The translations under genes were made by a program, and so were the position numbers. 64,000 nt of DNA from positions 443,151-507,150 of the forward strand of contig NZ_LMNL01000001.1 in the NCBI RefSeq assembly GCF_001422985.1, in the 5' to 3' direction. The notes beneath the pieces are model-generated. The model had not been told where the DNA came from. It did not search any database and worked only from the letters and a program-made list of their open reading frames with translations. This document shows, in pieces, positions 44,497 through 59,106 of this stretch (its first letter is position 1; the number at the start of each line of letters is the position of its first letter). The stretch is from Methylobacterium sp. Leaf117 (GTDB lineage: Bacteria > Pseudomonadota > Alphaproteobacteria > Rhizobiales > Beijerinckiaceae).

Positions 44497-45380
44497 CAGA
44501 AACCTCCCTGGACCAGGGGCCGGAGGGCGAAGGCCGCCACCAGCATGCCGAGGACGTAGAGCGTGGTCCCCGTGCCGTTGTACCAAGCGGCTCGCTCCCG
44601 TGGTGCGGCGAGGAGCCGGCGCATCAGCACGAACTGTCCGATCAGCAGGGCGCCGATGACGGCGGCGTGCCAGGGCCGGTTCCAGGCGAACAACCCGAGA
44701 ATGACGGCGACTTGCGGCACCGCCATGACCAGGCAGGCGAGGCGGGCGGCGCCGAGGGTGCCGAGTTGCACGGGCAGCGAGCGGATGCCGGTGCGGCCGT
44801 CGCCCTCGACCGACTTGAAGTCGTTGAGGGTCATGATGCCGTGGGCACCGACCGAGTAGAGCAGGGCGATCAGCAGCACCCGGCGGTCCGGCACCGACGC
44901 GGCCATCACGGCGGCGCCGGTGAACCAGGGCAGGCCCTCGTAGCACAGGGCGACCGCCGAGTTGCCCCACCAGCCATTGCGCTTCAGGCGCAGGGGCGGG
45001 GCGCTGTAGATCCAGGCCAGGACGAGGCCGACCAGGGCGGCACCGAGAATCCAGGGACCGAGCGCCGCCGCGACCAGGAGCGACAGGACGGTCCATCCGG
45101 CCGCAACGTAGAGGCCCCAGCGCCCGGGCATCCGCCCGGAGGGAATCGGCCGGTTGGGTTCGTTGATGGCGTCGACGTGCCGGTCGTACCAGTCGTTGAC
45201 CGCCTGTGAGGTGGCGCAGACCAGGGGTCCGGCCAGGATCACGCCGGCGGCGATCACCGGCCATTGCCCGGAGGGCGAGGCGCCCGAGGAAACCACGCCG
45301 CAGGTGAAGGCCCACATCGGCGCGAACCAAGTGATCGGCTTCAGAAGCTCGATGAGGGCGCTGGGTGCCGGCGTTGCCAT
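44496..45380 (-). CDS. bchG: Bacteriochlorophyll a synthase (geranylgeranyl transferase)
   Basis: Attaches geranylgeranyl or phytyl diphosphate to bacteriochlorophyllide a, the last ring-side step. The 294 residues are a UbiA-type prenyltransferase with eight or nine helices. The two Asp-rich motifs bind the diphosphate through Mg: NDWYDRHVDAINEPNRPIP (about 63-82) and DFKSVEGDGRTG (about 187-198). The N-terminus ELLKPITWFAPMWAFTCG is typical of BchG. The start at 45380 lacks a Shine-Dalgarno sequence, and the putative -35 box (45417-45412) is only 32 bp upstream, so the mRNA may be leaderless or nearly so. It heads the minus-strand arm. Confidence 0.94.
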   Translation of the reverse strand: MATPAPSALIELLKPITWFAPMWAFTCGVVSSGASPSGQWPVIAAGVILAGPLVCATSQAVNDWYDRHVDAINEPNRPIPSGRMPGRWGLYVAAGWTVLSLLVAAALGPWILGAALVGLVLAWIYSAPPLRLKRNGWWGNSAVALCYEGLPWFTGAAVMAASVPDRRVLLIALLYSVGAHGIMTLNDFKSVEGDGRTGIRSLPVQLGTLGAARLACLVMAVPQVAVILGLFAWNRPWHAAVIGALLIGQFVLMRRLLAAPRERAAWYNGTGTTLYVLGMLVAAFALRPLVQGGF

Positions 45381-45411
45381 GGAGACGACGCTAGATATTT
45401 ACACCCACGAG

Positions 45412-45429
45412 TGTCAAGTTTGATTTACA
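45412..45429. promoter_or_regulatory. PpsR/CrtJ operator over the bchG promoter
   Basis: TGTCAAGTTTGATTTACA is an exact TGT-N12-ACA palindrome, the PpsR/CrtJ recognition sequence. On the minus strand its inner part gives TTGACA, a perfect -35 hexamer for bchG, so bound PpsR would block RNA polymerase. It lies between bchG and the ppsR gene itself. Confidence 0.75.
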
Positions 45430-45529
45430 ACAATGTCGCGACGTCGACCATGCCGGTCGCGGACGGAGCGACGGCGATCAGACGCGGCGCGACGGGTTGG
45501 CCCCAGAGGCGCGCAGTCGCCCCCGCCCA

Positions 45530-46981
45530 TCAGGCGTCGTCGGCGACGTCCCGGCCATCGAGATCGCCGATGCCGTAGCGATGCATCTTGGCGTAGAGGC
45601 CCTGCCGGCTCAGCCCGAGCATCTCGGCGGCCGAAGCGCGATTGTCGCGGGTGATGCGCAAGGCAGCCTCGATGCACAGGCGCTCGATCAGATCGGTCGA
45701 TTCGCGCACCAGGTTCTTCATGGAGACGCGGCCGACCAGCTCCGTCATCTGCTCGACGGAGCGCGGCAGTTCACGCCCGCCGGAGACCGGCGCGGCCCGG
45801 CGCGGCGTAGCCCGCAGGGTGAAGCCGAGGCAGGGATGGCTTCCGCCGGTGACGGAAACGGCCGCGACCTCGACATCCTCGACGCCGCCATAGGCGCCGC
45901 GGATATGGGTCGGGAAGTGCCGGACCAAGCCGTGCTGGGCCAGCGTCGCGAACAGGGCGGAGGCCTCCGATTCTTCGCGGCCCAGCCAGGTCTCCAGGGG
46001 CTGGCCCCGCACCTGCTCCTCGGTGGCGAGTTGCACCAGATCGAGGAAGGCCGGATTGGCGGAGAGCACGCGCCGGGCCGGATCGGTCACGACGAACCCC
46101 TCGGGCAGGTTGCGCAGGACATCCAGCGCGCCGATGCCCGCGCGCGCCGCGCCCGCCTCCAGCGCCACCGTGTCGGGCGCGGCGAGCCGGAGCAGCACGC
46201 TGGTGGCGTTCTCCTGCCGGAACAGCGAGGCGGCGACACGGACCGAGCCGCGACCCTGGCTGAGCGCTGCATCGAGGTCGGCGGCCTGACCGGTCACCCG
46301 CAGCCCGGCGAACAGCGATTCGAGGTCCCGCAGGCTGGCGCCGTCGAACAGGTCGACCGCATCCTGCCCGACGATGCGCTTCTCCGCCCGGCCGATCAGC
46401 CGCGAGGCGGCAGGATTGACGTCGGTGACGCGTCGGGTCGCCGCATCCACCACCAGCACCGGCTCCGACCCGAGTTGGAACAGCAGGCGGTAGCGGGTTT
46501 CGGCCCCGCGCATGCGCAGGTAGTCGCGCTCCAGGGCCTGCTGCGTCTCGGCCAGGGTCCGTTGCAGCGAAGCCATGGCCCGCAGGTTGCGCCCGAGGAC
46601 AAGGATCTGCCCGTCCTTGGCGAGTCGCATGGCGGCGTAACGCACGGGCAGGTCTGTGCCGGTCGGCGAAATGTGGTTGACCTGGCGCCAGCGCGTGACC
46701 GCACCGGGAGCCGCATCCTTCAGAAGGGCGGCGATCTTCGGGCGACTCTCGACCGTGACCGTCTCGACCCAGGGCCGGCCGAGCCAGGCCTCGCACCCCT
46801 CATCCGCGAGATCGGCGCTGCCGAAGGTCGCTTCCCGGATGACCCCCTCAGCGTCGATCACCAGGGAGAGATCCGTCGCGGCAGCCACCAGCAGCCCGGC
46901 CGCCTGAGCGTCGAGAGGACCGAGGGATTTTTGAAGCGCCGCGAGCGCATGGCTCGCGGCAGGAAGCGCCAGGCTGGTCAC
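45530..46981 (-). CDS. ppsR: Photosynthesis gene repressor PpsR/CrtJ
   Basis: A 483-residue transcription factor that in purple bacteria represses bch, crt and puc genes under oxygen. It has an N-terminal PAS-like domain, a Gln-rich linker helix (TLAETQQALERDYLRMRG, about 142-160), two more PAS domains (about 160-270 and 285-390) and a C-terminal FIS-type helix-turn-helix (ASAAEMLGLSRQGLYAKMHRYG, about 449-470). Cysteines are at 63, 384 and 436; Cys436 sits at the start of the HTH, where the redox Cys of PpsR/CrtJ is found. No Cys lies near residue 250, where the second member of the Rhodobacter pair is placed. It starts with GTG at 46981, 76 bp after aerR. Confidence 0.92.
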   Translation of the reverse strand: MTSLALPAASHALAALQKSLGPLDAQAAGLLVAAATDLSLVIDAEGVIREATFGSADLADEGCEAWLGRPWVETVTVESRPKIAALLKDAAPGAVTRWRQVNHISPTGTDLPVRYAAMRLAKDGQILVLGRNLRAMASLQRTLAETQQALERDYLRMRGAETRYRLLFQLGSEPVLVVDAATRRVTDVNPAASRLIGRAEKRIVGQDAVDLFDGASLRDLESLFAGLRVTGQAADLDAALSQGRGSVRVAASLFRQENATSVLLRLAAPDTVALEAGAARAGIGALDVLRNLPEGFVVTDPARRVLSANPAFLDLVQLATEEQVRGQPLETWLGREESEASALFATLAQHGLVRHFPTHIRGAYGGVEDVEVAAVSVTGGSHPCLGFTLRATPRRAAPVSGGRELPRSVEQMTELVGRVSMKNLVRESTDLIERLCIEAALRITRDNRASAAEMLGLSRQGLYAKMHRYGIGDLDGRDVADDA

Positions 46982-47057
46982 GGATCACCACGTCGGGATG
47001 TGGTCGGATGGGTCGGATCGAGATCTTGTGATCGATGCGATCGATCGGATACGTCTT

Positions 47058-47942
47058 TCAGCAGGGTATGGGCGACAGATCAAGCAAGCATTCCGCCACG
47101 GACACGGCGTGTCGCGCGTCGCCGGCGCTCGCGTCGGCGCCGACGCACCGGAAGCTCTCGGGATCGGTCGCGAAGGCGGGGCCGCCGACCATCACCCGGA
47201 CGGCCGCGTTGCGGGAGTGACGGCGCAGGGCCGCGACGGTCTCGGTCATCCGGGGGAACAGCGTCTCGCAGGCGAGCGAGAGACCGACGATGTCGAACCA
47301 GCCCTCGCGAATCCGCCGCAGGCTGACGTCGTCCGGCTCGGCGGCGGTGCAGGTGACGGACCACCCGGCCTCCCGGAAAAATCGTTCGACGACCGTGAGG
47401 CCGAACCTGTGGGAATCTCCGGGGCAGGGCAGCAGGAGGATCCTGCGATGACTCCGGACGACCGTCGGCTCGCCGCCGAAGCGGCTGGTCATCTCGCGCA
47501 TGATTCGCTGCAGGCGACCCATGGCGCGCGTCACCTCCACGAAGTCGCAGAGATCGTCTTCCCACAGCGTGCCGAGGTGGCGCGCCGTCGGCGCCAGAAG
47601 GTCGAGGAGCAGGCTTTCGGGACCGAGACCGGTCGCCAGCAGTTCGGTCAGACGGGACTCGAGGTCGTCGCCGGCCGGGGCCAGCATCAGCGCCGTGAAC
47701 GCCGCAATCTGCACGGCATCCGGCAAAATATTGCTGGTTTGCGGCGGTGGCTCGATCTGATGCGCCAGCATCAGGCGCGGAATGATCTCCGTCTCGACCA
47801 CGCGCGCCAAGTCCCGCTGCAGGCGCATCGCCTGACCGAAGACCGCTAGCTGCGCGCCGATTCCGGCATCGTACAGGTCGCTGACATCACGACCGGTCGG
47901 TTCGTAGCGCAAACAATCGCCGAACTGCCTCACATCATCCAT
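47058..47942 (-). CDS. aerR: B12-binding antirepressor AerR/PpaA
   Basis: A 294-residue photosynthesis regulator of the AerR/PpaA family. The N-terminal half is helical (EIIPRLMLAHQIEP, LMLAPAGDDLESRLTELLATG) and the C-terminal half is a cobalamin-binding domain (ILLLPCPGDSHRFGLTVVERFFREAGWSV, about 168-196; DIVGLSLACETLF, about 215-227; VRVMVGGPAFATDP, about 247-260). AerR binds cobalamin in light and then modulates CrtJ/PpsR binding to DNA in Rhodobacter capsulatus. GDSHRFG is the segment corresponding to the B12 axial-ligand loop. The ATG follows a perfect GGGAGG. It reads toward ppsR (76-bp gap), so the two regulators are likely co-expressed. Confidence 0.88.
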   Translation of the reverse strand: MDDVRQFGDCLRYEPTGRDVSDLYDAGIGAQLAVFGQAMRLQRDLARVVETEIIPRLMLAHQIEPPPQTSNILPDAVQIAAFTALMLAPAGDDLESRLTELLATGLGPESLLLDLLAPTARHLGTLWEDDLCDFVEVTRAMGRLQRIMREMTSRFGGEPTVVRSHRRILLLPCPGDSHRFGLTVVERFFREAGWSVTCTAAEPDDVSLRRIREGWFDIVGLSLACETLFPRMTETVAALRRHSRNAAVRVMVGGPAFATDPESFRCVGADASAGDARHAVSVAECLLDLSPIPC

Positions 47943-48134
47943 TGGTCCCTCCCAATGTCGCTGACGGGGTAAAATTCGGTTCGATCTTGCGCGTCGAATT
48001 CCGGAATTTCGAAAGATCCGCCTCGATACTCCGGCGACGGGAGGGCTGGTGTCCCAGCACTTGTGATCGAGCGACACGATACCTGCTCGAACTGCTTTTT
48101 CAATATCCGTTTTATAACTATTCTGCATTCAATC

Positions 48135-48191
48135 TGTCATCTCATTTTGACGTAAAGCTGGCTTGACACTCGGGGATACCCTTTCTAACCT
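48135..48191 (+). promoter_or_regulatory. bchF promoter with PpsR-like element
   Basis: A near-perfect PpsR palindrome TGT-N12-ACG (48135-48152; last base differs from ACA) lies upstream of a sigma-70-type promoter: TTGACA (48163-48168), 17-bp spacer, TAACCT (48186-48191). bchF begins about 57 bp further on. It is in the 306-bp region between divergent aerR and bchF, which therefore probably holds promoters for both arms. Confidence 0.55.
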
Positions 48192-48248
48192 CCCTTCAAC
48201 GAGCCCCGGCGACCCGGTCGCAAGGTGCTCAGAAAGGGGGCGATCAGC

Positions 48249-50044
<1,796 letters not shown>

Positions 50045-50048
50045 GGCG

Positions 50049-51573
50049 ATGCAGCTCACGCTCTGGACCTACGAGGGACCGCCCCATATCGGCGCCATGC
50101 GCGTCGCCACCGCGATGCGGGGCCTGCACTACGTGCTGCACGCCCCCCAGGGCGACACCTACGCCGACCTGCTCTTCACCATGATCGAGCGGCGCGACGC
50201 GCGCCCGCCGGTGACCTACACCACTTTCCAGGCCCGCGATCTCGGCGCCGACACGGCCGCGATCTTCCAGGATGCCGTGGCGGAGGCCTATGCGCGCTTC
50301 CAGCCGGAGGCGATGCTCGTCGGCGCCTCGTGCACCGCCGAGCTGATCCAGGACGATCCGGGTGGCCTTGCCCGCGCCCTCAACCTGCCGATCCCGGTCA
50401 TCCCCCTCGAACTCCCGGCCTACCAGAAGAAGGAGAACTGGGGCGCTTCGGAAACCCTCTATCGCATCGTCCGGGCCCTGGCCGGTGGTACGCCGAGCCT
50501 GCGCGACGGGCGCCGCCCGCTCTGCAACATCCTCGGCCCCACGGCGCTCGGCTTCCGCCATCGCGACGACCTCGTGGAAATCACGAAGATCGTCGCCGCC
50601 CTCGGCATCGACGTGAACCTGGTGGCGCCGCTCGGCGCGACGCCCGCCGATCTCGGGCGCCTCGGGGCGGCCGACTTCAACATCGTGCTCTATCCCGAGA
50701 TCGCCCGCGCCGCCGGAGCACACCTGCAGAAGATCTTCGGCCAGCCGATGATCGAGACCGTGCCGATCGGTGTCCAGGCCACGATCCGCTTCGTCGAGGA
50801 AGTCGCGGCCGCGGCACGTGTCGATCCGGCGCCGGTGCTCGGCGGCGCGCCCTCGCGACTGCCCTGGTACTCGCGTTCGGTCGACTCGACCTACCTCACC
50901 GACAAGCGGGTCTTCATCTTCGGCGATGCCACCCACGCACTCGCCGCCGCCCGCATCGCCGCCACCGAACTCGGCTTCAAGGTGGTGGGTCTCGGCACCT
51001 ACACCCGCGAATTCGCCCGCGAGGTCCGCGCCGAGGCGGCGCTTCACGGCATCGAAGCCACCATCACCGACGATTACCTCGACGTCGAGGCCGCGATCCA
51101 GGCCGCCGGGCCGGAACTCGTGCTCGGCACCCAGATGGAGCGCCACATCGCCAAGCGCCTGGGGCTGCCCTGCGCGGTGATCTCGGCGCCGATCCACGTC
51201 CAAGATTTTCCCGCACGCCACTCGCCCCAGATGGGGTTCGAAGGCGCCAACGTCCTGTTCGACACCTGGGTCCACCCGCTGATGATGGGCCTGGAGGAAC
51301 ACCTGCTCGGCATGTTCCGCGAGGATTCCGAATTCCACGGCGCTGCCGCGCCCTCGCACCTGCCGAGGCACGGCGTCGATGTGGCGCCACCCGAAGCCGA
51401 GGCGCCCTCGGCGCCCCTGGCACCGCCCGGTCCGATCCTCCTGACCTGGGCGAGCGATGCCGAGAAGGAACTGAAGAAGATCCCGTTCTTCGTGCGGGGC
51501 AAGGCCCGCGCGAACACCGAGCGCTTCGCACGGGACCGTGCCCTGCCGCTCATCACCGTCGAGACCTTATACG

Positions 51574-51599
<26 letters not shown>
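50049..51599 (+). CDS. bchB: Light-independent protochlorophyllide reductase subunit B
   Basis: Partner of BchN. The 516 residues begin [19 protein letters not shown] and include Asp36 in [10 protein letters not shown], the unusual aspartate ligand to the [4Fe-4S] cluster. [33 protein letters not shown] and [20 protein letters not shown] fit the family, and a C-terminal extension of about 60 residues ([22 protein letters not shown]) is the BchB-specific tail. bchH starts inside its last 26 bases, so bchB and bchH are translationally coupled by an overlap rather than a short spacer. Confidence 0.95.
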
Positions 51600-56174
<4,575 letters not shown>

Positions 56175-56188
56175 GCGGGAGCCGCATC

Positions 56189-56890
56189 ATGACCTCGCAC
56201 AGCTACGCCGCCCGCCGCTCGCAACTCACCACCTATTTCGACCGCACCGCCGTCGACGCCTGGGCGCGGCTGACGTCGGACGCACCGGTCTCGAAGATCC
56301 GCGCCACGGTACGGGCCGGGCGCGATGCCATGCGGGGCACCCTGTTGTCCTGGCTGCCGGCCGACCTGAGCGGCACGCGCCTGCTCGACGCCGGCTGCGG
56401 CACCGGGGCACTCAGTCTGGAAGCGGCCCGCCGGGGCGCGGACGTCGTCGCCATCGACGTCTCGCCGACCCTGATCGCCCTGGGGCGGGAGCGCACGGCC
56501 ATCTCGGCCTCGGGTCGCATCGACTTCCGGGTCGGCGACATGCTCGATCCCGGTCTCGGCCGCTTCGACTACGTGGTCGCGATGGATTCGCTGATCCACT
56601 ACGCCACGCCCGATATCGTCCAGGCCCTGGCGACGCTGGCGGCGCGCACCGATGCCGCCATCCTGTTCACGGTGGCGCCGCGCACGCCGCTCCTGACCCT
56701 GATGCACATGGCCGGGCGGGTTTTTCCCCGCGGCGACCGCGCCCCGGCCATCGTGCCCGTCGGCGAGGCGGACCTGCGCCGCCGGGTGGCGGCCGAGCCG
56801 GCTCTGTCGGGCGTCCGCATCGGCCGCGCGCATCGGGTGAACAGCGGGTTCTACCTGTCCCAGGCCTTCGAACTCCGGCGGTCAGCATGA
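56189..56890 (+). CDS. bchM: Mg-protoporphyrin IX methyltransferase
   Basis: Methylates Mg-protoporphyrin IX to its monomethyl ester with AdoMet, the substrate for AcsF. The 233 residues contain AdoMet motif I LLDAGCGTGALSLEAARRG (about 62-80), the acidic VVAIDVSPTLIALG strand, and the BchM-specific MDSLIHYATPDIVQAL (about 132-147). The N-terminal SYAARRSQLTTYFDRTAVDAW is also typical. The start at 56189 has GGGAG nearby. The stop overlaps the lhaA start (ATGA). It is membrane-associated in relatives through BchH interaction. Confidence 0.94.
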   Translation: MTSHSYAARRSQLTTYFDRTAVDAWARLTSDAPVSKIRATVRAGRDAMRGTLLSWLPADLSGTRLLDAGCGTGALSLEAARRGADVVAIDVSPTLIALGRERTAISASGRIDFRVGDMLDPGLGRFDYVVAMDSLIHYATPDIVQALATLAARTDAAILFTVAPRTPLLTLMHMAGRVFPRGDRAPAIVPVGEADLRRRVAAEPALSGVRIGRAHRVNSGFYLSQAFELRRSA

Positions 56891-58317
56891 CGCGCCTCGG
56901 CGCCTCCATGGCCCGCGCCCTGCAGCGCGTCGGCCCGGGCTTCCTCCCCTTCGCCGACGCGGCGACGGTGGAGCTGCCCATGGGGCGCCTGCTGCGTCTC
57001 GCCCTGTTCCAGGTCACGGTCGGAATGGCGGCCGTGCTGCTGATCGGTACTCTCAACCGGGTGATGATCGTCGAGCTGGCGGTGCCGGCCTGGATCGTCG
57101 CCGTGATGCTGTCGCTGCCGCTGATCTTCGCACCGTTCCGGGCGCTGGTCGGCTTCCGCTCGGACACGCACCGCTCCGTGCTCGGCTGGCGCCGGGTGCC
57201 CTACATCTGGTTCGGCACGCTGCTGCAGTTCGGTGGGCTCGCCATCATGCCGTTCGCCCTGCTGATCCTGTCGGGCGACACCACCGGCCCGGTCTGGCCC
57301 GGCCACGTGGCGGCGGCCCTCGCCTTCGTCATGGTCGGCGCGGGGCTCCACACCACACAGACCGTGGGCCTGGCACTTGCCACCGACCTCGCTCCGGCCC
57401 ATGCCAGACCCCGGGTCGTCGCGCTCCTCTGCGTCATGCTGCTCGCCGGCATGGTGGTGAGCGCGATTGCGTTCGGGCTGCTCCTCGCAGACTTCTCGGC
57501 GCTCCGCCTGATCAAGGTCATCCAGGGCGCAGCACTGCTCACGGTGGTGCTCAACGGCATCGCCCTGTGGAAGCAGGAGCCCCGCGCCCCGAGCCGCACG
57601 GCCCGGGACCTGCCACGCCCCGCCTTCTCGGAATCCTGGGCGCTCTATGCCGGCAAGGGCCGGGCGCGCCGCCGTCTCGTCGCCACGGGGCTCGGCACGG
57701 CCGCCTTCTCGATGCAGGACATCCTGCTGGAACCCTATGGCGGCCAGATCCTGCACCTGCCGGTGGCCGCCACCACGGCGCTGACCGCTCTGCTCGCGGC
57801 CGGCGGCGGCATCGGGTTGCTGATCGCCGCGCGCTGGCTCGACCGGGGCGGCGACGCCTTCCGGGTCGCCGCCTCCGGCGCCGGGGTGGGCATCGCGGCC
57901 TTCTCGGCGGTGGTCTTCGCCGCACCGCTCGATTCGGCTCGACTGTTCGCGGTCGGCGTCAGCCTGATCGGTCTCGGCGGCGGCCTGTTCGCCCACGGCA
58001 CCCTGACGGCCTCGATGGCCAAGGCGGGACCGGAGGAGACCGGGCTGGCGCTCGGCGCCTGGGGCGCGGTCCAGGCCAGTGCGGCCGGCCTCGCCATCGC
58101 GGCCAGCGGCATCCTGCGGGATCTCGGCGCCCATCTCGCCGAATCCGGTGCGCTCGGCGAGGCGATGAACCTGCCCTCGACCGGATACCTCATCGTCTAC
58201 CACCTCGAGATCGCGCTGCTGTTCGCGACGCTGCTGGCCATCGGCCCCCTCGTCCGGGCCGAGAACCGCACGCCCCGGTCGCGCGCCCTGCCTCAATCCC
58301 TGCCCCGCTCAGCCTGA
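56887..58317 (+). CDS. lhaA: LhaA/PucC-family light-harvesting 1 assembly protein
   Basis: A 476-residue, twelve-helix BCD-family transporter that in Rhodobacter helps assemble light-harvesting 1 around the reaction centre. It has the family LLRLALFQVTVGMAAVLLIGTLNRVMIVELAVPAWIV segment (about 37-73), RSDTHRSVLGWRRVPYIWFGT (about 98-118) and FGTLLQFGGLAIMP. The position, directly before puhA, is the classical lhaA site. Like bch2 on the other arm it belongs to the PucC superfamily but is a distinct paralogue. It overlaps bchM by 4 bp, and puhA follows after 12 bp. Confidence 0.9.
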   Translation: MTRLGASMARALQRVGPGFLPFADAATVELPMGRLLRLALFQVTVGMAAVLLIGTLNRVMIVELAVPAWIVAVMLSLPLIFAPFRALVGFRSDTHRSVLGWRRVPYIWFGTLLQFGGLAIMPFALLILSGDTTGPVWPGHVAAALAFVMVGAGLHTTQTVGLALATDLAPAHARPRVVALLCVMLLAGMVVSAIAFGLLLADFSALRLIKVIQGAALLTVVLNGIALWKQEPRAPSRTARDLPRPAFSESWALYAGKGRARRRLVATGLGTAAFSMQDILLEPYGGQILHLPVAATTALTALLAAGGGIGLLIAARWLDRGGDAFRVAASGAGVGIAAFSAVVFAAPLDSARLFAVGVSLIGLGGGLFAHGTLTASMAKAGPEETGLALGAWGAVQASAAGLAIAASGILRDLGAHLAESGALGEAMNLPSTGYLIVYHLEIALLFATLLAIGPLVRAENRTPRSRALPQSLPRSA

Positions 58318-58329
58318 AGGAGACCGGCC

Positions 58330-59106
58330 ATGCCGAGAGGTGAAATCACGGGCTACGTCGACGTCGCGCAGGTGGTCCTCTACGCCTTCTGGATCTTCTT
58401 CGCCGGCCTCGTCTTCTATCTCCGCCGCGAGGACCGCCGTGAGGGCTACCCGCTGGAATCCGAGGCCGCCCGCGGCCGGGCGATGCCGCCGGACCCGTTC
58501 CTGATCCCGTCGCCGAAGCAGTTCCTCCTGTCCAACGGACACGTGAAATACGCGCCCCAGACCGGCGAGCGCACCCCCTGGAACTACCGCGGCCACAAGT
58601 TCGAGGTCTGGCCGGGCGCGCCGCTCGAACCCGACACCGACGGCCTGCACGACGCCATCGGCCCGGGCTCCTACGCCAACCGCGAGGACAGCCACGACGA
58701 GACCTGGGACCGCGAGAAGCGTATCGTCCCCCTGCGGGTCGCCGACCACTTCGTGGTCCACGAGCTCGGCCCCAACCCCATCGGCATGTCGGTCTTCGGC
58801 GCCGACCGGCAGGTGGCCGGGACGGTGAGCGACCTCTGGGTCGACCGGGGTGAATCGATGGTGCGCTACTACGAGGTCGAGTTGGGAGCCGGCGGTCGCC
58901 GGGTGCTGATGCCCGCCACCTTCTGCCGGACCGGGCGCTTTTCCCAGACGGTGACCTGCGAGGCCCTGCTGGCGCACCAGTTCGCCGATGTTCCCACCAC
59001 CAAGGACCCGGATTCGGTCACCCTCAACGAGGAGGAGCGGATCATGGCGTTCTACGGCGGCGGCACGCTCTACGCGACGCCGACCCGCCAGGAGGCGATC
59101 CTGTGA
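58330..59106 (+). CDS. puhA: Photosynthetic reaction centre H subunit
   Basis: The reaction-centre subunit that caps the L/M core and controls electron transfer between quinones. The 258 residues have one N-terminal transmembrane helix (about 10-30, YVDVAQVVLYAFWIFFAGLVFYLR), the REDRREGYPLE linker, and a cytoplasmic PRC-barrel domain (about 125-215, PIGMSVFGADRQVAGTVSDLWVDRGESMVRYYEVEL). A short conserved Gly/Pro region (PPDPFLIPSPKQFLLSNG) precedes it. The L, M and cytochrome subunits (puf) are not in the window, so puh and puf are split, as in Methylobacterium. AGGAGA lies seven bases upstream of the ATG. Confidence 0.95.
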   Translation: MPRGEITGYVDVAQVVLYAFWIFFAGLVFYLRREDRREGYPLESEAARGRAMPPDPFLIPSPKQFLLSNGHVKYAPQTGERTPWNYRGHKFEVWPGAPLEPDTDGLHDAIGPGSYANREDSHDETWDREKRIVPLRVADHFVVHELGPNPIGMSVFGADRQVAGTVSDLWVDRGESMVRYYEVELGAGGRRVLMPATFCRTGRFSQTVTCEALLAHQFADVPTTKDPDSVTLNEEERIMAFYGGGTLYATPTRQEAIL

